A DNA stretch of 13,835 bases from Methylacidiphilum sp. (GTDB taxonomy: Bacteria; Verrucomicrobiota; Verrucomicrobiia; CAIQCK01). This document shows positions 7,218-13,835 of the stretch, in pieces. The position numbers were made by a program, and so were the translations under genes. The stretch covers positions 1-13,835 of the forward strand of contig DYDC01000041.1 in the NCBI GenBank assembly GCA_020718125.1, written 5' to 3'. Position 1 is the first letter of the stretch; every line of letters begins with the position of its first letter. The notes below the pieces were generated by a model. The model saw only the letters and a program-made list of their open reading frames with translations, was not told where the DNA came from and ran no database searches.

Positions 7218-8366
7218 ATGAAAACCATTCGTTTCGGCATCATCGGCTGCGGATTGATGGGACGCGAACTGGCCAGCGCCATGGCGCGCTGGTGTCACTT
7301 GGCGGACATGGACGCGCGCGCCGAGTTGGTGGCGGTGTGCGATCGCGTTGACGCGGCGCGGCAGTGGTTCGTCGAGCGCATCCCGTCGGTCCGGCAGTCC
7401 ACGGCGGACTATCGCGAACTGCTCGCCAACCCGGACGTGGAGGCCGTCTATTGCGCGGTGCCGCACAACCTGCACCGTGAGCTTTACTGCGCGATTATCA
7501 GCGCGGGCAAACACCTGTTCGGCGAGAAACCATTCGGCATGGACAAGCCCGCCAACGACGCCATCCTCGCGTGCGTCGCGCAGCATCCGCGCCAGATCGT
7601 GCGCTGCTCGTCGGAGATGCCGTTCTACCCCGCCGTCCAGCGCATCTTCGCCATGATCGAGTCAGGCGCGTTCGGCCAGGTCATCGAAGTCAACACCGGC
7701 TTCCTTCACTCCAGCGACCTCGACCCGGACAAGCCGATCAATTGGAAACGGATGGTCGAGGTCAACGGTGAATACGGCGTGATGGGCGACCTCGGCATGC
7801 ACGCCTGCCACGTGCCGTTCCGCGCCGGCTGGACGCCGCGCAACGTGCGCGCCGTGCTCTCCGACATCGTCAAGGAACGCCCCGACGGCAAGGGCGGCCG
7901 CGTCCCCTGCCGCGCGTGGGACAACGCCACCTTGCTCTGCGAGACGACCGACCCGCGCAGCGGCGAACCGTTCCCGTGGACGATCAAGTTGCAGCGCATC
8001 GCGCCCGGCGAGAAGAACACGTGGTATGTCGAGATCAAAGGCACCAAAGGCTGCGCACGGTTCTCGACGAAAAACCCGAAGTTGCTGGAAACTCTGCACT
8101 ACACCGGCGGCGAGCAAAGCTGGCAGCAAACCGACGCGGGCTACGAGCCTGCGTTCAAGGCCATCACCGGCGGCATCTTCGAGTTTGGTTTCTCCGACGC
8201 CTGCCAACAAATGATCGCCGCGTTCACCTGCGAATTGGCCCGCGGCAAACCGCTGCGTCCATCCGCCGGCTGCGTGACGCCCGATGAGACCGCGCTGAGC
8301 CATCGGTTGTTCACCGCGGCCCTGGAATCGCAGCGCAAACAGGCGACAGTGGCCGTGTTACCATGA
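7218..8366 (+). CDS. Gfo/Idh/MocA-family NAD(P)-dependent oxidoreductase
   Basis: This is a cytoplasmic dehydrogenase, probably oxidising a sugar, sugar acid or cyclitol hydroxyl with NAD(P). The protein has 382 residues, a normal length. The N-terminal Rossmann domain starts FGIIGCGLMG (nucleotide-binding glycines at 10, 12 and 15). The family motif EKPFGMD has the catalytic Lys104. The C-terminal alpha/beta domain has VMGDLGMHACHVPF, with Asp191, His195 and His198 in the place of the usual substrate-site D-x-x-x-H. GAGAGGA starts 8 bases before the ATG region and serves as ribosome site. The gene overlaps the ceramidase-like gene by ATGA. With an aminotransferase in the same operon, oxidation to a keto-sugar followed by transamination, or the reverse, is plausible. 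That link is inference. Confidence 0.92.
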   Translation: MKTIRFGIIGCGLMGRELASAMARWCHLADMDARAELVAVCDRVDAARQWFVERIPSVRQSTADYRELLANPDVEAVYCAVPHNLHRELYCAIISAGKHLFGEKPFGMDKPANDAILACVAQHPRQIVRCSSEMPFYPAVQRIFAMIESGAFGQVIEVNTGFLHSSDLDPDKPINWKRMVEVNGEYGVMGDLGMHACHVPFRAGWTPRNVRAVLSDIVKERPDGKGGRVPCRAWDNATLLCETTDPRSGEPFPWTIKLQRIAPGEKNTWYVEIKGTKGCARFSTKNPKLLETLHYTGGEQSWQQTDAGYEPAFKAITGGIFEFGFSDACQQMIAAFTCELARGKPLRPSAGCVTPDETALSHRLFTAALESQRKQATVAVLP

Positions 8367-9703
8367 AAGAGATGGCTGCAAAGAGTCTGCTTGCCGGCAG
8401 TGCCACACGCGACATCACACCGACCAAGCCGATGTTTCTCGCCGGCTATCCGCACGTGCCGCGCACGTCAACGGGTGTGCATGATCCGTTGCTCGCGTCC
8501 GCGCTCTATCTGGCCGACGGCAAGACGGCGCTGCTGCTGATCGGCCTGGACATCCTGTTCATTTCGCAACGCTCGACGATCGTTTGCCGCGAGGCGATCG
8601 GCAAGGCGACCGGCATTCCCGCGGGCAACATCCTCATCAGCGCCAGCCACACGCACTCCGGCCCGGTCACCAACGATCAACTCGCCTGGAGCGGCGATCC
8701 GCTGGTCCCGCCGGCTGATCCCGAATATCTGGAGCAGTTCCACTGTGGCATCATCGAAGCTGGCATTGCCGCGCACGCCGCCGCCATGCCGGCGAGGCTC
8801 GCAGTCACCAGTGCCGTCGCCGAGGGCGTCGGCTGCAACCGGCTCGATCCCAACGGCCCGTTCGATTCCGAAGTCGGCCTGCTGGCCCTCAAGAGCGAGC
8901 GCGACGGCCGGCTCTTCGCGCTCGATCTGGTCTATGGCACGCACCCGACCGTGTTGCACGAGGACTCGAAGCTGGTGTCGTCGGACTTCCCGCACTTCAC
9001 CCGCCAGCAGATCGCGGAAGCGTTTCCCGGCGTGACCACGGTTTATCACAACGGCCCGTGCGGCAATCTCAGCCCGCGCTACCACGTCAAAGGCCAGACG
9101 TTCGCCGAGGCCGAGCGGCTGGGCCGGAGACTGGGAGAGTCGGTCGTCCATTCGCTGCGCGCGTTGAAGGACACGGATTTTCGCGCTGACATCCCGCTCG
9201 CGGCGCGCCATGGACAAGCGGAGCTTGTGCCGAACAAGTTTCTACCCGTCGCCGAAGCCGAGGCCAAGCTGCGGCAGGCGCGCGAGCGTTACGAGCAACT
9301 CAAACGCGACAGCGCGCCCCACGGCCCGGTCCGCACGGCCGAGTGCGTCGTGTTCGGCGCCGAGATGGCGTTGGCGCTGGCACGGGCGCAGGCATCGGGC
9401 GAAGTCGCCAGACGACAAGCGGAGTTCGGACACGCAGAGGTGCAGGCGCTTCAGATTGGCGAACTGTTTCTGGCCGGGCTGCCGGGCGAACAATTCGTGG
9501 AGTATGGCTTGGAGATAAAACGCCGCGTGCCCCGGCGCGCGTTCGTCATCAGCAACTCCAACGGGGAGTTGCAGGGCTACATCGTCACGCCCGAAGCCGC
9601 GGCCGCAGGCGGTTACGAAGCGGCTTGGGCGCTCTTCCGAGCCGAGTCCGGCGCGCGGATGGTCAACACGGCTGTCGAGTTGATGAAGGGGCTGCCGTCA
9701 TGA
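8363..9703 (+). CDS. Neutral/alkaline ceramidase-like hydrolase, no signal peptide
   Basis: The protein (446 residues) matches the N-terminal catalytic domain of the neutral/alkaline non-lysosomal ceramidase family (Ceramidase_alk), a zinc amidase fold common in Verrucomicrobia and Planctomycetes. Visible motifs are AGSATRDITP near 11-20, GYPHVPRTSTGVHDPL at 28-43, LDILFIS, SASHTHSGP with the zinc ligands His96 and His98, VYGTHPTVL with His194, SSDFPHFTRQQIAEAFPG, and NGPCGNLSPR at 230-239. True ceramidases are about 650-750 residues and secreted; this one lacks both the C-terminal immunoglobulin-like domain and any signal peptide, so it probably acts in the cytoplasm on a small amide or ester and not on lipids. 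Removing an N-acyl group from an acylated amino sugar would suit the operon, but this is speculation. It overlaps both neighbours by 4 bases. Confidence 0.85.
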   Translation: MKEMAAKSLLAGSATRDITPTKPMFLAGYPHVPRTSTGVHDPLLASALYLADGKTALLLIGLDILFISQRSTIVCREAIGKATGIPAGNILISASHTHSGPVTNDQLAWSGDPLVPPADPEYLEQFHCGIIEAGIAAHAAAMPARLAVTSAVAEGVGCNRLDPNGPFDSEVGLLALKSERDGRLFALDLVYGTHPTVLHEDSKLVSSDFPHFTRQQIAEAFPGVTTVYHNGPCGNLSPRYHVKGQTFAEAERLGRRLGESVVHSLRALKDTDFRADIPLAARHGQAELVPNKFLPVAEAEAKLRQARERYEQLKRDSAPHGPVRTAECVVFGAEMALALARAQASGEVARRQAEFGHAEVQALQIGELFLAGLPGEQFVEYGLEIKRRVPRRAFVISNSNGELQGYIVTPEAAAAGGYEAAWALFRAESGARMVNTAVELMKGLPS

Positions 9704-10989
9704 TTCTCGGAATTGACCTCGGCTCAACCTCGTTCAAAGCGGCAATTGTGGATCGCGGGCTGGAGGTGCGCGGCGTCGGCTCTGCGCGTCTGGATTACCA
9801 CTTTGCCAGCGGCGGCAAGGTGGAACTCGACGTGGATGGTGTCTCGACCGCATTTTGCGAAGCGGTGGTTGCCGCGTTGCGCGCGGCGCGCATGAAAGCG
9901 ACCGCGTTGCAAGCCATCGCGATCACCAGCCAGGCGCAAACGTTCACGGTGCTGGACAAACGTGGCCGCGCGAGGATGCGCTTCATCTCGTGGCAGGACA
10001 ACCGGGCTGGCGCGGCGTGCGCGGCGCTCAAGAACACGCCATCGCTGGCGGACTTCGCCGATCATTGCAGCTTCGGCGAGCCGCTCGCGGCGTTGCAGAT
10101 ATGTCAGATCAAGCGCTTGCAGCAAACGCGTCCCGATTTCATCCAGCCCAACGACACGCTTCTGAAACTGCCGGCTTACTTCGTGTGGCGGCTGACGGGC
10201 GAGCCGGTCATGGACGACAACCTGGCGGCGATGAGCGGCCTCTACTCGCTTGCGCTGCGCCACTGGTGGCCCGCCGCGCTCAAGGCGTGCGGCATCCGGC
10301 GCGAGCAACTGCCGCGCGTGATTCCCGTCGGCAGCGTGGCGGCGCGCACGTCCGCAGGCGCGCGAGAGTTCGGCCTGCCTGCGGGCATTCCCGTGGTGCT
10401 CGCGGGTAATGACCAGACTGCCGGCGCTTACGGCGCGCAACTCGACAGGAACAACGCGGTGTTACTGACGCTCGGCACGGCGCAGGTCGCCTATGTCTGT
10501 CTGCGACGAATGCCCACTCCCCATGCCGCGCTCGTTCGCGGCCCGTATCCGGGCGGCCGGGCGTATCGTCTGGCGGCGGACGGTTGTGGCGGCAACATCA
10601 TCAACTGGGCGCAGACCGTCCTCGCCGGCTGCGAGAACGACGAGAGGTTCTTCGCGCAAGCGGCCAAGTCCGAGCGCGGCTGTCGCGGCCTCGTCTTCGA
10701 GCCGACGCTGGACAGCGGCACGGGCGCGTGGCGGAACATCGGCCTTCATCACGCGCCGTCCGAGTTTTCCCGTTCGGTTCTCGATGCGCTGAGCAAGCGG
10801 ATGGCGGCGATGGTGAGGAATCTCGGCGCCAGCCCGCGTCGCTGCAAAGTCCTCGCCGCAGGCGGCGGCAGTCAGAGCGCATTGTTTGTGCAGACTGTCT
10901 CCGAGGCGCTCGGCGCGCCGATCACAGTTACAACCGCCAGTCCTTTCCTTGGCGCGGGGCGGATGGCGGTTGAGGCGGTCATGCGTTGA
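9700..10989 (+). CDS. FGGY-family carbohydrate kinase
   Basis: This ATP-dependent sugar or polyol kinase would trap the pathway intermediate as a phosphate. The protein has 429 residues, short for FGGY kinases (commonly 480-520). The first ATPase motif is GIDLGSTSFKAAIVD (4-18), followed by AITSQAQTF (74-82) and ISWQDNRA (96-103) in the substrate-binding part. The catalytic base is Asp238 in LAGNDQTAGAYGAQ. The second-domain nucleotide motifs LLTLGTAQVAYV and the adenosine motif AAGGGSQSALFVQ near the C-terminus are present. The start overlaps the ceramidase-like stop (ATGA), with AAGGGG 10 bases ahead. It is the last intact gene of the run; the next 500 bases hold only remnants. Substrate choice (xylulose-, ribulose-, erythritol- or other-type) cannot be told by eye. 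Confidence 0.9.
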   Translation: MILGIDLGSTSFKAAIVDRGLEVRGVGSARLDYHFASGGKVELDVDGVSTAFCEAVVAALRAARMKATALQAIAITSQAQTFTVLDKRGRARMRFISWQDNRAGAACAALKNTPSLADFADHCSFGEPLAALQICQIKRLQQTRPDFIQPNDTLLKLPAYFVWRLTGEPVMDDNLAAMSGLYSLALRHWWPAALKACGIRREQLPRVIPVGSVAARTSAGAREFGLPAGIPVVLAGNDQTAGAYGAQLDRNNAVLLTLGTAQVAYVCLRRMPTPHAALVRGPYPGGRAYRLAADGCGGNIINWAQTVLAGCENDERFFAQAAKSERGCRGLVFEPTLDSGTGAWRNIGLHHAPSEFSRSVLDALSKRMAAMVRNLGASPRRCKVLAAGGGSQSALFVQTVSEALGAPITVTTASPFLGAGRMAVEAVMR

Positions 10990-11058
10990 GTGGGTCCTCT
11001 CGTGAAGAAAGGCCGCCGCTGTGATCTTCAATTTGCTTTGATGAAGTCCCGCGATCTC

Positions 11059-11127
11059 TCAACCCGATAACCGAAGTTGACCGTAGCGCCGGCATCCTTG
11101 CCTGCACAACTTCGGTGTTCGGGTTGA
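11059..11127. repeat. Large imperfect inverted repeat
   Basis: The arms 11059-11079 and 11107-11127 pair over 19 of 21 positions (core CCGAAGTTG against CAACTTCGG), with a 27-base loop that itself contains GCGCCGGC. There is no run of T after either arm, so it is not a standard intrinsic terminator. It could be a REP-like or MITE-like palindrome, or a transcript-end stabilising hairpin 70 bases after the kinase gene. Confidence 0.75.
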
Positions 11128-11164
11128 ATCGTTTCCAATCCTCCGGCCTTGGCGGAATCAGGCT

Positions 11165-11293
11165 GCGGGCAATGACGAACGACGGCGCCGGACGGGAGTC
11201 CGGTTCGTCCTTGTAGCGCGGGTGTCGGTGGCCCCAATAGCTGTCGTAGAACTGGCAGTTGGCGCCCACCCAGTTGAAGATTGCCTCCAACTC
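11165..11293 (-). pseudogene. Remnant resembling the C-terminus of an HzsA-like protein
   Basis: The minus strand reads AIFNWVGANCQFYDSYWGHR and then HPRYKDEPDSRPAPSF. From memory this resembles the C-terminal block (xxWVDANxxYYGTYWGRRxxxYKDHPxxRPxPTF) of large HzsA-like or WD40-like proteins of Planctomycetes and Verrucomicrobia. The frame stays open but beyond about 11165 the translation no longer looks like the family, and no start or ribosome site is visible. It overlaps the left end of the plus-strand UxaA remnant by about 40 bases, where only one of the two readings can be real. It probably belonged to the same gene as the ORF at 13452-13835. Confidence 0.45.
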
Positions 11294-11489
11294 GGCTCTG
11301 GCGGCGCGGTTGAAAGGGGACATGGACCTGAACGCCGGCGCAATCCTGGACGGCGCAGCATCCATTGAGGTCGTGGGCCGTCAGCTATTCGACTTGCCGC
11401 TGGCCACAGCCAGCGACCGGTGGCGCCGGGCGGAGCACAACAAGCACCGCGAATTTATGGTTTGGGATGAAGAAGGTGTTTCGTTATAG
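11256..11489 (+). pseudogene. C-terminal remnant of a UxaA-family sugar-acid dehydratase
   Basis: UxaA-family enzymes dehydrate altronate or galactarate to 2-keto-3-deoxy acids. The frame up to the TAG at 11487-11489 reads LKIASNSALAARLKGDMDLN, then AGAILDGAASIEVVGRQLFD, then LPLATASDRWRRAEHNKHRE and FMVWDEEGVSL. This resembles the family's closing block: substrate-site DMDxNAG, a helix with SIEEVGxELF, LxxASG, and HREFxxW close to the end. About 400 N-terminal residues are missing, and an in-frame TAG at 11247-11249 blocks further extension. The ATG at 11322 with AAAGGGG ahead could give a 55-residue product, but nothing suggests it is a gene in its own right. The remnant points to a former uronate or aldarate pathway here. 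Confidence 0.65.
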
Positions 11490-11498
11490 TGTGACGCC

Positions 11499-11876
11499 AT
11501 GACGCCGTCGCTCGAAGCGATCAAGCCGCAACTGGACCGGATCATCGCGCGGATCGTGCGGGAGCATCGTCCGCTGAAGATCATCCTGTTCGGCTCCTAT
11601 GCCTGCGGCCAGCCGCACGAAGGCAGCGACGTGGATCTGTTGATCGTGAAGGAGGATGTGCAGCCGGCGCGCTGGCAGCGGTATGTGGACGTGTGTCGCT
11701 CCATCCGTGATCTGCGCCGCGGGCTTTCCATTGAGGCGCACGTGGTCACGCCGGGGGAACTGAACGAAGGGTTGCGACTGATCAATCCCTTCTATCGTGA
11801 GATCACTGAACAAGGAGTTGTGCTCTATGACGCAGCCGCCAAGCGACGAGTTGACGCAATGGCGATGGCAGGCTGA
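11499..11876 (+). CDS. MNT-type minimal nucleotidyltransferase (antitoxin-like)
   Basis: MNT proteins of this fold are the antitoxin half of MNT-HEPN (type VII) toxin-antitoxin pairs and inactivate the HEPN ribonuclease by adding AMP to it. The protein has 125 residues. Residues 28-50 hold the catalytic signature IILFGSYACGQPHEGSDVDL, with Gly32-Ser33 and the metal-binding Asp44 and Asp46. The third carboxylate expected in the following strand is Glu79 (LSIEAHVVTP) where relatives usually have Asp; this may weaken or alter activity. No clear ribosome site precedes the ATG. The 3' end overlaps an ATG at 11827 in the +1 frame, the common arrangement for a following HEPN gene, but that gene is broken. 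An orphan antitoxin may be kept as protection against other HEPN toxins or simply be decaying. Confidence 0.82.
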   Translation: MTPSLEAIKPQLDRIIARIVREHRPLKIILFGSYACGQPHEGSDVDLLIVKEDVQPARWQRYVDVCRSIRDLRRGLSIEAHVVTPGELNEGLRLINPFYREITEQGVVLYDAAAKRRVDAMAMAG

Positions 11877-11922
11877 CCGCCGTTGGATTTCACCGAAGCC
11901 AGACAACTCATCAAACTGCTGA
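11827..11922 (+). pseudogene. Truncated HEPN toxin gene
   Basis: The ATG at 11827 overlaps the end of the MNT gene by 50 bases. The first 18 codons read MTQPPSDELTQWRWQADR, like the opening helix of HEPN proteins (x-WLxxAExDL). From about 11881 the sequence changes to RWISPKPDNSSNC and stops at 11920-11922, so the catalytic R-x4-6-H motif and over 80 residues are missing. A deletion joined the start of the gene to the sequence in front of the second kinase gene. Confidence 0.55.
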
Positions 11923-11933
11923 CTACCTGACCT

Positions 11934-13436
11934 ATGGCCTACCTCGGTTGTGACGTTGGAACCACGGGGACGAAAGCCGTCGTTTTCGATAACGATGGAA
12001 ACATCTTGTCGTCCGCTTACCGCGAATACCACCTGCTGACGCCCCAGCCCGGCTGGGCGGAACTGGACCCGCGCGAAGTCGCTGACGCGGTCGAGGCCGT
12101 CGTCGGCAAGGCGGCGCGCAAGGCGAAGCAGCCGGTCGAGACGGTCGCTTTCTCGGCGCTGGGCGAGGCCATCACGCCGCTCGACGGCCAGGGCCAGCCG
12201 CTGGACCACACCATTCTCTCCATGGACTCGCGCGCCTCGGCGCAGACGGCGCGGCTGCGCGAACAGTTTGGCCCGCAACGGTTCTTCGAGATCACCGGCC
12301 ACCCGCTGCACCCGATGCACACCATCAGCAAGCTGATCTGGTGGCGCGAGAACAAGCCGGACACGTTCCGGGGCGCGGCACGGTTCCTGGGCTGGCAGGA
12401 GATACCCGCCGTGCGGCTGGGGCTGCCGGCGAAGATTGATTATTCGCTGGCGTCACGCCTCGGCATCTTCGACATCCGCAAGAAACAATGGTCGGAACCG
12501 CTGCTGGCATTGACGGGCGTGGAGCCGAAGCAGTTGCCGGAGGCGGTGCCGTCCGGCGCGATCATCGGCGAAATCCCGGCTGCCATCCGTGAGCGTCTGG
12601 GGCTGGCCAAGGGTTGCGTGCTGGTGGCGGGCGGCCACGACCAGCCGTGCGCGGCGCTGGGCGCGGGCGTCGTCAAGCCCGGCCTCGCGGTGGATGGGCT
12701 GGGCACGGTCGAATGCATTACGGTGGCCTACGATCATCCCGTGACCGACGAGAACATGCTCGGCGGCAATCTCTGCTGCATGCCGCACACGGTGGAGGGG
12801 ATGTATGCGTCGCTGGCGTTCAGCTTCGTCGGCGGCAGCTTGTTGCGCTGGTTCCGCGACAACTTCGCCGACGCGGAGAAGGCCGAGGCGGATCGGACGG
12901 GCCGCGATGTGTATGACGTGCTGGTGGAGCGCGCGGTGGCGGCCAAGCATCCGCCGTTCATCGTGCCGCACTTGTTCGGGACGGGCACGCCGTATCTCGA
13001 TCCGCATTCCAAGGGTGTCATCGCGGGCCTGACGCTGGGCACGAAACGCGAGGACATCGTGCGAGGCATCCTCGAAGGCGTCGCGTTCGAGATGCGGGTG
13101 AACCTGGAGATTCTGTCAAAAGCAGGCGTGCCGCTGGAGGAGCTTCGTTGCACCGGCGGCGGCGCGAAGTCGCCCGGCTGGATGCAACTGAAGTCCAACC
13201 TCTGGGGCAAACGGCTTTGCACGCTGAACGTCGCCGAGGGCGGCGCGCTCGCTTGCGCCATGCTCGGCGCGGTGGCCATCGGCAAGTTCAAGAGCCTCCG
13301 TGAGGCGGTGGAGAAGACCGTGCGCGTCACCGGCGCCTACGAGCCGGACATGAAGGAGCACGCGCGTTACAGCGAACGGTATCAGATATACCGGGAACTT
13401 TACCCGCGGCTGAAGGAACTGCTCAACCGGATGTAA
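11934..13436 (+). CDS. FGGY-family carbohydrate kinase, xylulokinase-like
   Basis: This is a full-length (500-residue) ATP-dependent sugar kinase. Domain I begins YLGCDVGTTGTKAVVFD (3-19), with LGEAITPLD (77-84) and SMDSRASAQ (96-104) near the sugar site. The catalytic base is Asp236 in VAGGHDQPCAALGAGVV. Domain II has DGLGTVECIT, PHLFGTGTPYLDPHSKG, the helix GILEGVAFEMRVNLEIL, the adenosine-site CTGGGAKSPGWMQLKSN and AEGGALACAMLGAVAIG. The length and motif layout fit the xylulokinase/gluconokinase branch better than the shorter kinase at 9700-10989, with which it shares only the general family pattern. The start has almost no ribosome site and follows the broken HEPN gene by 11 bases, so it may rely on read-through from upstream or be poorly expressed. 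It converges on the minus-strand ORF at the window end. Confidence 0.9.
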   Translation: MAYLGCDVGTTGTKAVVFDNDGNILSSAYREYHLLTPQPGWAELDPREVADAVEAVVGKAARKAKQPVETVAFSALGEAITPLDGQGQPLDHTILSMDSRASAQTARLREQFGPQRFFEITGHPLHPMHTISKLIWWRENKPDTFRGAARFLGWQEIPAVRLGLPAKIDYSLASRLGIFDIRKKQWSEPLLALTGVEPKQLPEAVPSGAIIGEIPAAIRERLGLAKGCVLVAGGHDQPCAALGAGVVKPGLAVDGLGTVECITVAYDHPVTDENMLGGNLCCMPHTVEGMYASLAFSFVGGSLLRWFRDNFADAEKAEADRTGRDVYDVLVERAVAAKHPPFIVPHLFGTGTPYLDPHSKGVIAGLTLGTKREDIVRGILEGVAFEMRVNLEILSKAGVPLEELRCTGGGAKSPGWMQLKSNLWGKRLCTLNVAEGGALACAMLGAVAIGKFKSLREAVEKTVRVTGAYEPDMKEHARYSERYQIYRELYPRLKELLNRM

Positions 13437-13451
13437 TGCAAAGCAGCCGCG

Positions 13452-13835
13452 TCACTCCGAGGCTGTGAGGTTTTTCATTTGACCGAGTAATCGCATCGGC
13501 TGGCAGTCGCCGCCGAAGCGTTCAATGCCCTGGTTGTATTCGTCGTAGTCATGGTCCGAGTCGTAGGTGTGGCGTTTGACGAAGAGCAGCTTCTTGCCCG
13601 CCAGCAGCGGGTGTTCCGTCACCAACGCCTCTCGCTGGAGGCTCTGGATTTCGCGGAGCAGTTGCTCTCCGGGCGCTTCAGCCTTCGCCATCAACTGCCG
13701 CCGCAACTCACCCGCACGCGCCAGCAGCCGTTCACCGGGATATCTGCCGGGAAATGCGCCGTGGAGTTCCGTCGCCGCGGCGATGAGCGCGTCCACGTCG
13801 CGAAGACCCGCGCGCAGTTCCGCCGCTGTCACACA
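13452..13835 (-). CDS. Partial, probably truncated HzsA-like protein
   Basis: The minus-strand frame is open to the window edge, so its start lies outside. It ends at the TGA at 13452-13454. Residues seen include a helical part (ELRAGLRDVDALIAAATELH), LLREIQSLQREALVTEHPLL, and KKLLFVKRHTYDSDHDYDEY followed by NQGIERFGG. These resemble the region just before the beta-propeller in HzsA-like proteins of Planctomycetes and Verrucomicrobia, in which a lead-in of LQREALxxNPLLxFxxLLxVKR is followed by ERFGGNLCVLSL. After ERFGG the frame diverges (DCQPMRLLGQMKNLTASE) and stops, so several hundred residues of propeller are missing. The protein would not fold as a propeller. The piece at 11165-11293 may be its lost C-terminus. 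The family assignment rests on remembered motifs. Confidence 0.55.
   Translation of the reverse strand, partial: CVTAAELRAGLRDVDALIAAATELHGAFPGRYPGERLLARAGELRRQLMAKAEAPGEQLLREIQSLQREALVTEHPLLAGKKLLFVKRHTYDSDHDYDEYNQGIERFGGDCQPMRLLGQMKNLTASE

Noticed and set aside
11322..11489. Possible 55-residue gene with AAAGGGG ahead of its ATG
   Set aside because: The matching frame extends upstream of this ATG and the sequence resembles the end of a dehydratase, so a remnant is the better reading.
13443..13475. Possible terminator: CAGCC-N12-GGCTG followed by TTTTT
   Set aside because: The stem is only 5-6 bp with a 12-base loop, the T-run is 5 bases away, and the hairpin overlaps the end of the minus-strand frame.

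Overview
The window looks like part of a GC-rich genome, probably from the Planctomycetes-Verrucomicrobia-Chlamydiae group and most likely Verrucomicrobia. I infer this from the mix of families (ceramidase-like hydrolase, Gfo/Idh/MocA oxidoreductase, UroD-family protein, secreted TIM-barrel-like protein) and from pieces of a large HzsA-like beta-propeller protein typical of that group. No rRNA, tRNA or marker gene is present to prove it.

Positions 21-10989 hold one long plus-strand catabolic gene run. A DeoR-family regulator (94-873) sits behind a plausible sigma70-type promoter and operator. It is followed by a class III PLP aminotransferase (870-2243), a cupin resembling D-lyxose isomerase (2253-2753), an MFS sugar porter (2750-4150), a secreted protein of unknown family (4281-5978), a UroD-family protein (5993-7165), a Gfo/Idh/MocA dehydrogenase (7218-8366), a neutral ceramidase-like hydrolase (8363-9703) and an FGGY kinase (9700-10989). 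Four junctions are 4-base ATGA overlaps, so most of the run is probably co-transcribed and translationally coupled. The likely logic is: release a sugar derivative outside, import it, oxidise, transaminate and isomerise it, then phosphorylate it. The substrate is not identifiable from sequence.

The run has been rebuilt. An 87-bp tandem duplication copies the end of the transporter gene together with the ribosome site and start codon of the next gene. A 36-bp direct repeat lies inside the secreted-protein gene. The 3' end of a second, about 85% identical aminotransferase gene lies after the UroD gene, whose own C-terminus now reads out of frame into it.

Positions 10990-11930 are a graveyard: a large imperfect inverted repeat, a minus-strand fragment resembling the C-terminus of an HzsA-like protein, the C-terminal end of a UxaA-family (altronate/galactarate dehydratase) gene, and an MNT nucleotidyltransferase whose overlapping HEPN toxin partner is cut off after about 18 codons. 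A second FGGY kinase (11934-13436) follows. The window closes with a minus-strand ORF (13452-13835, running off the edge) that resembles a truncated part of the same HzsA-like family as the fragment near 11.2 kb. The two fragments lie in the order expected if the plus-strand block between them replaced the middle of one gene.

I did not find a clear new defence or mobile system. The most interesting material is the unusual sugar-catabolic gene set and the several independent scars of recombination in it.
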